A DNA stretch of 7,944 nucleotides from an uncultured Bacillus sp. (GCA_937894355.1 CALCRD010000094.1:1-7944), one strand, 5' to 3'; positions 1-5,148 are shown, numbered from the stretch's first letter. Translations and numbers: made by a program. Notes: generated from the sequence alone by a model not told the origin.

Positions 1-79
1 TTTTGTTTATGCTTTTCTCTTTAGTATGACTTTTGGATATGTTCCGTAAAATAACGGTCTTAAATAGGGAGCATTGCTA

Positions 80-154
80 ATGGAATTACTTAAAATCGTA
101 GTTATTTCATACATAGTTTATTTTTTGAGGGAAACGACTAAAACAAACAGATAG
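80..154 (+). CDS. Possible 24-aa hydrophobic micro-ORF, or relic of a gene start
   Basis: A short open frame begins MELLKIVVISYIVYFL and ends RETTKTNR. A plausible ribosome binding site, AGGGAG at 66-71, lies 8 nt before the ATG. The first 16 codons form one hydrophobic segment, long enough for a single membrane helix, followed by a charged tail. The first 48 nt are about 79% identical, in the same reading phase, to an ORF start at 1267, so this may be either a real micropeptide or the conserved first codons of a lost longer gene. I do not recognise a family. It lies 41 nt upstream of the GTG start of the next small membrane protein and could be its leader peptide. Confidence that it is translated is low. 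Confidence 0.25.
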   Translation: MELLKIVVISYIVYFLRETTKTNR

Positions 155-195
155 TTTGGCATAAGATGGATAAAATTTTTTATGGAGTGGGTACT

Positions 196-477
196 GTGAA
201 GGCATTTAGTCTCTGGTCAATAATCTTTATTGTTTTAGGAATGCTTTCCTTTGGATTCAACTGGATAATAGAGGGATATTTTGAACTTATTGTTCTTATG
301 GGAATGGTCTTTTTATTAATTGGAGTTGTATTTAGCTTTATCGCAATCGCTAAAAATGAAAATGGTAGTATTAAATTCATTTCACTAGCGTCCTTTTTTA
401 TCATCTTATTTTTGGTTTCTTGGTTTGAACCATTTCAGGTTCTTCGTGTAATGACTTGGTTAAAAAATGTTACATAA
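196..477 (+). CDS. Small three-helix membrane protein, function unknown
   Basis: The product is 93 aa if it starts at GTG 196, which has GGAGTGGG at 184-191 as ribosome binding site. An in-frame ATG at 166 would add 10 residues but has no good binding site. Three hydrophobic segments are visible, roughly residues 5-24, 31-52 and 60-78, joined by short polar loops (KNENGSIK between helices 2 and 3). No catalytic or metal-binding motif is seen. The layout 'helix, IA, KNxxxxIK, helix' resembles small DUF4190-like Bacillus membrane proteins and is loosely shared with the protein at 1389. It is followed by a rho-independent terminator at 515, so it is probably monocistronic. The function is unknown. 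Confidence 0.65.
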   Translation: MKAFSLWSIIFIVLGMLSFGFNWIIEGYFELIVLMGMVFLLIGVVFSFIAIAKNENGSIKFISLASFFIILFLVSWFEPFQVLRVMTWLKNVT

Positions 478-514
478 CTAACTTTAGAAACTAAGACGCT
501 AAAATGTGCCAACT

Positions 515-543
515 TGGACTGTTTTTTAGCAGTCCATTTTTCT
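515..543 (+). terminator. Rho-independent terminator after the 93-aa membrane protein
   Basis: TGGACTG (515-521) pairs perfectly with CAGTCCA (530-536) across an 8-nt loop, followed by TTTTT at 537-541. It lies 38 nt after the stop codon of the upstream gene. Confidence 0.7.
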
Positions 544-564
544 TGGGCTTTAATCAGTTAAATA
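521..564 (+). repeat. Intergenic repeat, copy 1 (second copy at 5058-5100)
   Basis: The right arm of the terminator and the bases beyond it recur near 5058: both contain AGTCCATTTTT, a short variable part, then CTTTAATCAGTTA. Here the hairpin is intact; in the other copy the left arm is gone. Both copies lie upstream of a small membrane-protein gene (642 and 5181). Confidence 0.45.
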
Positions 565-641
565 GGTTATAGAGTTGAAAAAGTATATTGCAAAATTACC
601 AGTTTTTGAGATGAAGTTAATGAAATTGGAATGGGGGGATT

Positions 642-1199
642 ATGATTTTAATTTTCTTGGGTTTCTTAATATCTTTCATTACCGTTATATTATTTTTGAT
701 TTTATGTGTAAAGATAATAATTTCCTTCAACAAAAAGAAACCTTTTCCTAAAAAATTACTGATTACAACGTTGTCAGGGGTTGTTCTGGTTTCTTCAATC
801 TATATATATGAAACATACTTTTTTACATTTAGTGAAATTGATAGAGAACTTATCCAAAAGGGACCTGGACCTGTAACATCATCCACTGAAGAATATACAG
901 CTAATGCTTATTTTGAACCATATGGTGGTGCAGCAGGTGGTGTTAACGTATGGGTTGAAATCACAGACAATAATGAGAAAGATAAAGTTCAAACTGTTTA
1001 TTATAGTAATGCAAAAAGTGATTTTTCTATGGAATGGTTGGATGAAAATACATTAAACATTATAAATAACGAACCAAATTATTCAAATTCAAATAGAAGT
1101 ATCAAATTAGAAATTGGTAAAGAGATTTATCACGAAAACGGTTTGGCATGTAAAAGTTTGTTAATGAAAGACGAATATGTGACTTGCTACCAAAACTAG
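642..1199 (+). CDS. DUF5412-like membrane-anchored protein
   Basis: The product is 185 aa. ATG 642 is preceded by GGGGGGA at 633-639. Two hydrophobic segments at about residues 1-28 and 38-57 are separated by a lysine-rich loop (NKKKPFPKK), and the remaining 125 residues form a polar, probably extracytoplasmic domain. That domain has the pattern I associate with DUF5412: EYTANAYF, a small-residue turn GGAAGGVNV (95-103), a VEI strand, a polar stretch ending in VYY, then MEWLDENTLNI (130-140). The family occurs in Bacillus and relatives; its function is unknown. DUF5412 proteins usually have one N-terminal helix, so the second helix here is a variation. Two cysteines near the C-terminus (170 and 182) could form a disulfide if exported. 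The family call is from memory and moderately sure; the gene itself is clear. Confidence 0.75.
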   Translation: MILIFLGFLISFITVILFLILCVKIIISFNKKKPFPKKLLITTLSGVVLVSSIYIYETYFFTFSEIDRELIQKGPGPVTSSTEEYTANAYFEPYGGAAGGVNVWVEITDNNEKDKVQTVYYSNAKSDFSMEWLDENTLNIINNEPNYSNSNRSIKLEIGKEIYHENGLACKSLLMKDEYVTCYQN

Positions 1200-1266
1200 T
1201 ATCTCTTATTGCACTAACAGGACCATTTTCAGGAATAGCACTCAATGAGTGTAACGGATTTCGTAA

Positions 1267-1371
1267 ATGGAATTAATTAAACAAGTAGTTATTGCAAACT
1301 GGGTTTGTTTTTTGGAACATGGCATTCCCAAAGCAATACGGAATTCCCTAGTGATTTTAAGGTTGAAATGA
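1267..1371 (+). other. Second copy of the micro-ORF start found at 80; probable relic
   Basis: An open frame of 34 codons begins MELIKQVVIANWVCFL. Its first 48 nt match positions 80-127 at 38 of 48 bases with the same phase, and 10 of the first 16 residues are identical. The two sequences diverge after the shared TTTTTTG. There is no convincing ribosome binding site here. The ORF ends just before the binding site of the gene at 1389. I read it as a duplicated or decayed gene start rather than a working gene. The family is not recognised. Confidence 0.25.
1295..1313 (+). terminator. Weak terminator-like hairpin after the DUF5412-like gene
   Basis: CAAAC (1295-1299) pairs with GTTTG (1303-1307) over a 3-nt loop, followed by six T (1308-1313). 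The stem is only 5 bp and also lies inside the micro-ORF relic, so this may be coincidence. Confidence 0.25.
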
Positions 1372-1388
1372 AAGGTGGGTTTTTAATA

Positions 1389-1682
1389 ATGAAAAAATAT
1401 TCCCGGATTAGTTATATATCAATAACGTTACCAATATTATTATTAATCTTATTGTTTGCAGTACCATTTCTGGCTCGACAACACCTACCATTCGTGTTGT
1501 TAAGGACTATATATTATGCTCAATTTATCGGTGCTCCATTGTCATTTATTTTAAGCGTAATTGCCCTGAAAAAAAAGAATGAAAAAAAGACAATCGCTGT
1601 CAATGGATTGATAATTTCTCTAATATTAATGATCTCACTAGCATATATAATTCTACTTGCCTTAGGAATAGGGGAAGCGTAA
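1389..1682 (+). CDS. Small membrane protein with three or more helices, function unknown
   Basis: The product is 97 aa from ATG 1389, preceded by AAAGGTGGG at 1371-1379; an in-frame upstream start at 1305 would add 28 polar residues and has no binding site. Hydrophobic segments fall at about residues 10-28, 42-60 and 68-92, with a basic loop KKKNEKK (61-67) between the last two. The final hydrophobic stretch may be one long or two short helices. No catalytic motif is visible. The central 'G..LSFI..IAL-basic loop-hydrophobic' layout resembles the 93-aa protein at 196 and DUF4190-like proteins in general, but the similarity is in pattern only. It appears to stand alone: no clear terminator follows and the next sequence is repeat and relic. 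Confidence 0.65.
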   Translation: MKKYSRISYISITLPILLLILLFAVPFLARQHLPFVLLRTIYYAQFIGAPLSFILSVIALKKKNEKKTIAVNGLIISLILMISLAYIILLALGIGEA

Positions 1683-1723
1683 AGCAGTTTATTAAAACAA
1701 CGTGAAAGAAATATTAGTAATTA

Positions 1724-1770
1724 GGCCTAAGGTCACGTCACTCAAACATGATACGTTATTTTGAGTTTAT
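1724..1770 (+). repeat. Intergenic repeat with imperfect hairpin, copy 1 (second copy at 4974-5025)
   Basis: The core CCTAAGGTCACGTCACTC and following ACATGA recur at 4979-5005 as CCTAAGCTCACGTCGCTC and ACATGA. A TTATTTTG then TTTAT tail is also shared. The second copy can fold as CTCACGT/ACATGAG with one mismatch; this copy folds less well, so it looks older or more decayed. Confidence 0.5.
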
Positions 1771-1786
1771 CGAGAATTTCCCTTGA

Positions 1787-1906
1787 GAGGGATTGGATAT
1801 TTACGGTAACGTAATAGATGAAATGCCAAAATGGGGACCTTACTTACGAAAGCAATGGGAAAATAATTTCGTTGATCCTCGTTTTCAAGGTGCCACCCAT
1901 AATTAA
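1787..1906 (+). pseudogene. Relic of a DUF4275-like gene (N-terminal fragment)
   Basis: Reading from 1787 gives EGLDIYGNVIDEMPKWGPYL followed by RKQWENNFVDP and a stop at 1904-1906. The stretch PKWGPYLRKQWENNF matches what I remember of the N-terminal part of DUF4275 proteins, small Bacillus proteins of unknown function normally well over 100 aa. Here there is no good start codon with a ribosome binding site: an in-frame TTG at 1793 sits directly against the purine run GAGAGGG. The expected downstream part (the WHIFSYEK-like region) is absent. It therefore looks like a fragment left after deletion or rearrangement. A different frame continues to 2009, but I cannot link it to the family. Confidence 0.4.
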
Positions 1907-2183
1907 GGGTACTTTTAATCAAACTGCAAATAGTGGTGTAAACCAATGGAAGGATTACCTGATAAAAGAAAAGATATACAACAATCAACTTACTGATCGA
2001 GAAAAGTAACATAACTGTATAAAAATAAACACTGTCTGAGAAATAATTTCACCAAAATTGCGTAGAACCGGTTTGAGTTATTACGAATAATCGTTTTTTC
2101 AATATCGAGTTCTGTTATTTCGCGAAATTGTAATATTTACCAAAATCCGGTCCGTTTTTATGGGCAACATTGTGTATGAATGT

Positions 2184-2212
2184 TTGTCTAACTGATAAAA
2201 TAATACTGATAT
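2184..2212 (+). promoter_or_regulatory. Candidate sigma-A promoter for the YdhR-like gene
   Basis: TTGTCT (2184-2189) and TGATAT (2207-2212) are separated by 17 nt. An overlapping alternative is TTGTGT (2170-2175) with TGATAA (2193-2198), also 17 nt apart, which would leave more room before the ribosome binding site. Either could be real. Confidence 0.35.
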
Positions 2213-2236
2213 AACAATCTGCGAGGGGTGTCAATG

Positions 2237-2542
2237 ATGAAATATTTATTACAAGTGGATTTTAAAATGGAAGGGCCATATGGTGAAGAAATGTCAAAGG
2301 CGTTCGTTGATTTAGCTAAAAGTATTAACGATGAGCCTGGTGTAATCTGGAAGATTTGGACAGAGGATGCTAATGCTAAAGAATCTGGTGGAGTATACCT
2401 ATTCGAAACGAAGGAAGATGCAGAAAAATATTTAGAAATGCATTCAGCTCGTTTAACAAGTTTTGGTATTACGGATATTCGTGGTAAAATTTTTGCAGTG
2501 AACGAAGCTTTATCAACTATTAATAACGCACCAATTAAATAA
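2237..2542 (+). CDS. ydhR: YdhR-family putative monooxygenase (ABM ferredoxin-like fold)
   Basis: The product is 101 aa, the same length as E. coli YdhR, which it resembles along its whole length. Characteristic pieces are LLQVDF (4-9), GPYGEEM (13-19), a DLAKSINDEPGVIWKIWTED stretch (25-44), the GGVYLF strand (51-56), AEKYLEMHSARL (62-73) and FAVNEALS (86-93). The family is a dimeric alpha+beta barrel proposed to be a cofactor-independent monooxygenase; the physiological substrate is not established. ATG 2237 is preferred because it gives MKYLLQ aligned with the family start and lies 8 nt after GAGGGG (2223-2228); ATG 2234 and GTG 2228 are in frame but less likely. No partner gene is adjacent, so it seems to be monocistronic. 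Confidence 0.9.
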   Translation: MKYLLQVDFKMEGPYGEEMSKAFVDLAKSINDEPGVIWKIWTEDANAKESGGVYLFETKEDAEKYLEMHSARLTSFGITDIRGKIFAVNEALSTINNAPIK

Positions 2543-2880
2543 TAAAGAGCCTCAGTATGCCGGCCATAGTTATAAAAAATGGCCACAAAAAAGTTGATGT
2601 CTTTTAAGAAGAATCGATTTTTCTAAATTATTCTAGTCAACACAAAATGACATGCTGGAAAAAGTTTATTAAGCCAAAGAGTTGCGTTAGTAAATAAACC
2701 TCTATTTTTGTAAATGCTAAATTTTTTTACTGCCAAATACATCCAAATAACTAGGATAAATTCTAGGAGCAAGCAAGGATTTTGGTAAAACATTTAGCTT
2801 TGATGAAGCTCAATATTTATGAGACACCATTCCTTAAAATGGGAATGCAATTATTACATCTCTTTTGCATTTTCTATATT

Positions 2881-2950
2881 CTTCAATCGGGCGCATTTCC
2901 AGAGTAGAAATTGCGCTCTTTCTTTATGTAAAGTGCTATTTTATGGAGCA
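2881..2950 (+). repeat. Hairpin repeat module, decayed copy (fuller copy at 5951-6030), terminator-like
   Basis: GCGCATTTC (2891-2899) pairs with GAAATTGCGC (2907-2916) with one bulged base, followed by CTCTTTCTTT: a usable rho-independent terminator. The string AGAGTAGAAAT and the next CGCTCTTTCTTTATGTAAAG recur exactly or nearly so at 5967-5998. The second inverted arm (AAAGTGCTATTTT) is more degraded here. No intact gene ends just upstream, so what it terminates, if anything, is unclear. Confidence 0.6.
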
Positions 2951-2963
2951 TGAAGCTAAAGGT

Positions 2964-2992
2964 TTAAGTTACCCCAATAATCATGCTAATAT
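2964..2992 (+). promoter_or_regulatory. Candidate extended -10 promoter for the first methyltransferase
   Basis: TAATAT (2987-2992) preceded by TG at 2984-2985 forms an extended -10. The -35 position 17 nt upstream holds TTAAGT (2964-2969), only a partial match. The leader would be about 27 nt. Confidence 0.35.
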
Positions 2993-3025
2993 TTATTTAA
3001 TTCTTTATATTTGAGGTGGGTTTTG

Positions 3026-3736
3026 TTGAGTAGAGCTGAGCAGAGTACAAAATTGGATTTAGAGCGAATTGTTTTTATCGGAAGAACCTTTGAAGAGTAT
3101 TTGGACATGTTTTTTCTTTTGGAAGAAGAACTGAAAGGAAAAAAGATACTAGATTGTCCAGCAGGAGCATGTTCCTTTACAGCATTAGGGAACAAATTAG
3201 GATTAGATGTATTTGCATGTGATATTGCTTATGATCATTCTACAGAAGACCTTAAAAATAAAGGACTTCAAGACGTTAAGCACGCAATGGAAAATATGGA
3301 AAAAGTAAAAAGTAATTATATCTGGGATTATTTCAAAGATATAGAACATCTTAGAAGGCATCGTTTAATTGCTTTGGAAGATTGTACGGATGATATGGTA
3401 AAATCGAGTGAAAGATACGTTCCGGTCACTTTACCTTCTTTACCGTTTAAAGATAAAGAATTTGATATTCTTCTTTCTGCACATTTTCTTTTTATGTATG
3501 CAGACCGATTAGATTATCAGTTTCATATTGACACAATTAACGAGTTATTAAGAGTTACGAAAGAGGAAATTCGTATTTTCCCTTTAGTGGATTTGGAAGG
3601 AAAACGATATAAACATTTAGATAAATTAGTAAGTTATCTTGCTGACAATGGTTGTATAGCCGAAGAGATTAATGTTCCATATGAATTTTTGACAAATGCT
3701 AATTCGATGTTAAAAATTAAAATGAATAACAAGTAA
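3026..3736 (+). CDS. Class I SAM-dependent methyltransferase, substrate unknown
   Basis: The product is 236 aa from TTG 3026, which lies 7 nt after GAGGTG (3013-3018); TTG 3023 is an alternative. The Rossmann-like SAM-binding signature is the atypical motif I ILDCPAGACSF (41-51), with CPAG replacing the common GCGxG, followed by the acidic residue of motif II in VFACDIAYD (D66). A later LPSLPFKDKEFDILLSAHF stretch (137-155) corresponds to motifs III-IV and is followed by the C-terminal LRVTKEEIRIFPL strand. Proteins with this DCPAG signature and length are found in many Bacillaceae and are annotated only as methyltransferases; I cannot name a substrate. It is separated by about 420 nt, including a promoter and T-box, from the second methyltransferase, so the two are not one operon. 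No clear terminator follows its stop. Confidence 0.85.
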   Translation: MSRAEQSTKLDLERIVFIGRTFEEYLDMFFLLEEELKGKKILDCPAGACSFTALGNKLGLDVFACDIAYDHSTEDLKNKGLQDVKHAMENMEKVKSNYIWDYFKDIEHLRRHRLIALEDCTDDMVKSSERYVPVTLPSLPFKDKEFDILLSAHFLFMYADRLDYQFHIDTINELLRVTKEEIRIFPLVDLEGKRYKHLDKLVSYLADNGCIAEEINVPYEFLTNANSMLKIKMNNK

Positions 3737-3839
3737 TTGATCTTCCTCAATCGGACGAACTTCTCTAACATCCAGAATTGCCATACTTACGCCTTTTCTC
3801 TTATTGTTCAATCACTTTATTTGAAAATAAAAATTTCAG

Positions 3840-3869
3840 TTGACCAATTAAATCAATAAATGGTAAAAT
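3840..3869 (+). promoter_or_regulatory. Sigma-A-type promoter driving the T-box leader
   Basis: TTGACC (3840-3845) and TAAAAT (3864-3869) are spaced by 18 nt. Transcription would begin near 3876, shortly before the first T-box helix. Confidence 0.6.
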
Positions 3870-3890
3870 AAGTAAAATTTAAATGACTTA

Positions 3891-4132
3891 TCAAACGCAA
3901 TGATTGGGAGTATTAAGGAATTTTAATTGCCGAGAGAGCTGTCGCTTGGTGAAAGACAGCCAATTAAATCCCCAACTCACCCATGAGTGGTAAGGCTGAT
4001 AATTAGGCCTTAACGGTTGACTTCCGTAATGGGTCATTAAGTGGATTTGTTTATGATTAAACAAATCAAAAAGAGTGGTACCACGGAGGTAAAGCCTATC
4101 GTCTCTTATGAGATGACGGGCTTTTTATTTTT
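3891..4132 (+). promoter_or_regulatory. T-box riboswitch, leucine-type (CUC specifier), upstream of a methyltransferase
   Basis: All main parts of a T-box are visible. The conserved T-box sequence AGAGTGGTACCACGG is at 4072-4086. Stem I has TTGGG/CCCA (3904-3908 with 3980-3983), the loop-E element AGTA (3909-3912), GG/CC and ATTTTAATTG/CAATTAAAT helices, an AG-rich bulge GAGAGA (3932-3937) and the distal hairpin GCTGTC/GACAGC with loop GCTTGGTGAAA. In the specifier loop, CTC at 3976-3978 is followed by the expected A, which reads leucine. The bulge TGGT (4076-4079) pairs with ACCA, matching a tRNA with discriminator A, as in tRNA-Leu. Stem III is TAAGGC/GCCTTA (3991-3996 with 4007-4012). The antiterminator base ACTTCCGT (4020-4027) pairs with ACGGAGGT (4083-4090). 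Uncharged tRNA-Leu is expected to permit read-through into the gene at 4159. I could not define the A2 helix. Confidence 0.93.
4092..4132 (+). terminator. Intrinsic terminator of the T-box leader
   Basis: AAGCC (4092-4096) and TCGTCTC (4099-4105) pair with GAGATGA (4110-4116) and GGGCTT (4118-4123), loop TTAT, followed by a T-rich run to 4132. It ends 14 nt before the ribosome binding site of the methyltransferase, so it controls that gene. Confidence 0.9.
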
Positions 4133-4158
4133 AAAGTTATTATAAAGGGGGAGTAAAA

Positions 4159-4860
4159 ATGGCAATAACAAACTGGCAACGACAAGATGTAACACAATAT
4201 TATTTAGAACAGGTTCGAGGAGGCATTCCTTTTGGGGCTGAACAAGCTAAAATCATGCTTCAAGTAGTAAATCATTTTACTTCAAATCCAAAAAAAATAT
4301 TGGATTTAGGATGTGGGAACGGATTTTTGTCTGAGATTTTACTTAAAACTTTTCCAGATGCATCTGCCCTTTTAATAGACCATTCGGAACCAATGATACA
4401 AGCAGCCCGTGGGCATATGAGTGAATTCGGCAACCGTTGTGAGATTATTCAAGGTGATTTTAGCCGTTCAATTCAAGAATATGCAGAACCCAATTCTGTA
4501 GATTGTATTGTTTCTGGTTATGCCATTCACCATCTACCACATGAAAGAAAAAAGGAACTATATCGAGATATACATTCTCTTCTATTAGATGGTGGTGTTT
4601 TTATAAATATTGAGCATGTAGCTTCCGCATCACCTGAAATTGAAAAGTTACACGATGAGCTTTTTATAGACCATCTTGCTTCATATAACAAAAGAAATAG
4701 AGAAGAAATAGAAAGAGAATATTATAATCGACCTGATAAAGAAGATAACATTCTTAAAAGAGTAGACACTCAAGTAGACTGGCTTAGAGAGATTGGATTT
4801 AAACATGCAGATTGTTATTTTAAATGGATGGAACTTGCAGTTTTTGGGGGAGTAAAATAA
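4159..4860 (+). CDS. T-box-controlled class I SAM-dependent methyltransferase
   Basis: The product is 233 aa from ATG 4159, with GGGGGAG at 4147-4153 as ribosome binding site. The SAM-binding motif I is ILDLGCGNGFLS (47-58); motif II ends at D74 in LLIDHSEPM; IIQGDF (96-101) and VSGYAIHHLPHERK (118-131) give motifs III-IV; LLLDGGVFINIEH (141-153) is the post-IV strand. The C-terminal part with YYNRPDKEDNIL (188-199), WLREIGF and FKWMELAVFGG (221-231) is characteristic of a widespread group of methyltransferases resembling CmoA/UbiE-type enzymes whose substrate I do not know. It is the only gene between the T-box terminator and a terminator overlapping its own stop, so the T-box appears to serve it alone. 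The leucine link suggests a role tied to leucine starvation, tRNA modification or a leucine-derived product, but this is inference. Confidence 0.9.
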   Translation: MAITNWQRQDVTQYYLEQVRGGIPFGAEQAKIMLQVVNHFTSNPKKILDLGCGNGFLSEILLKTFPDASALLIDHSEPMIQAARGHMSEFGNRCEIIQGDFSRSIQEYAEPNSVDCIVSGYAIHHLPHERKKELYRDIHSLLLDGGVFINIEHVASASPEIEKLHDELFIDHLASYNKRNREEIEREYYNRPDKEDNILKRVDTQVDWLREIGFKHADCYFKWMELAVFGGVK

Positions 4861-4887
4861 CTAGACTTGCTCTAGTTGCCTTTTTCT
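4859..4887 (+). terminator. Rho-independent terminator overlapping the methyltransferase stop codon
   Basis: AACTAGA (4859-4865) pairs with TCTAGTT (4871-4877) over loop CTTGC, followed after GCC by TTTTT (4881-4885). The first two bases belong to the TAA stop. Confidence 0.7.
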
Positions 4888-4973
4888 CATTGAAGAAACC
4901 AGGAGACCTGATTCAAGGAATTATTATAGTATTTGGATTTTCAGTGGTCGGGCGCTGTTAAAATCATTTTAGC

Positions 4974-5025
4974 TTTAGTCCTAAGCTCACGTCGCTCGGA
5001 CATGAGTTATGTTTATTTTGTTTAT
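4974..5025 (+). repeat. Intergenic repeat with imperfect hairpin, copy 2 (first copy at 1724-1770)
   Basis: The core CCTAAGCTCACGTCGCTC is followed by GGACATGAG. CTCACGT and ACATGAG can form a 7-bp hairpin with one mismatch. The match to the first copy covers about 45 nt with scattered substitutions. No T run follows directly, so a terminator role is uncertain. Confidence 0.5.
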
Positions 5026-5057
5026 AGTTAGATAATGTGGAATGTTTATTGATATTA

Positions 5058-5100
5058 ATTTTTTGAGTAGTCCATTTTTTTGCCTTTAATCAGTTATAAG
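5058..5100 (+). repeat. Intergenic repeat, copy 2 (first copy at 521-564)
   Basis: This copy holds AGTCCATTTTTTTGCCTTTAA and then TCAGTTA, matching 531-560. The left hairpin arm found at 515-521 is missing, so it cannot act as the same terminator. Confidence 0.45.
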
Positions 5101-5119
5101 AAAGTCTAATAGGAAATAA

Positions 5120-5148
5120 TTTACAATCACTAGATGGAGGTGTAAAAT
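5120..5148 (+). promoter_or_regulatory. Sigma-A-type promoter for the 124-aa membrane protein
   Basis: TTTACA (5120-5125) and TAAAAT (5143-5148) are spaced by 17 nt. The -10 lies within a small palindrome, GTGTA AAAT TACAC (5140-5153), a possible operator or chance. Confidence 0.5.

Larger units (their letters stand above)
2543..3010. other. Gene-poor stretch with hairpins and no supportable gene
   Basis: After the YdhR-like gene, GGCCAT (2562-2567) and ATGGCC (2579-2584) can pair, but no T run follows on either strand. CATTCC (2828-2833) and GGAATG (2842-2847) form another hairpin without a T tail. Only short open frames are present, for example one that reads GASKDFGKTFSFDEAQYL and stops at about 2832; it looks protein-like but has no start or binding site and is too short to assign. 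The strongest structure is the repeat/terminator at 2881-2950. The region is AT-rich and probably consists of decayed sequence. Confidence 0.5.
4888..5119. other. Spacer with repeat copies and a possible relic, no gene
   Basis: Positions 4890-4961 read in one frame as KKPGDLIQGIIIVFGFSVVG after a TTG, then RC and a stop. It looks like the N-terminus of a membrane protein but lacks a ribosome binding site. The rest is made of two repeat modules, described separately, and AT-rich sequence. Confidence 0.4.

Noticed and set aside
1818..2009. 63-codon plus-strand frame
   Set aside because: It lacks a ribosome binding site, and its first part is a shifted reading of the DUF4275-like relic. The last 30 residues look somewhat protein-like but cannot be assigned.
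2036..2172. TGT...ACA segment as a complete transposon
   Set aside because: The ends are not inverted repeats beyond three bases, no target duplication is seen and there is no transposase.
2562..2584. GGCCAT/ATGGCC hairpin after the YdhR-like gene as a terminator
   Set aside because: No T run follows the stem on either strand, so the sequence does not meet the rho-independent pattern.
2188..2586. 132-codon minus-strand frame
   Set aside because: It is the shadow of the YdhR-like gene, which matches its family along its full length on the plus strand.
3710..3784. Minus-strand frame MAILDVREVRPIEEDQ ending after 24 codons
   Set aside because: The beginning resembles the N-terminus of some GNAT acetyltransferases, but it has no good ribosome binding site, runs into the 3' end of the methyltransferase gene and is too short to judge. 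A small part also resembles the hairpin repeat.
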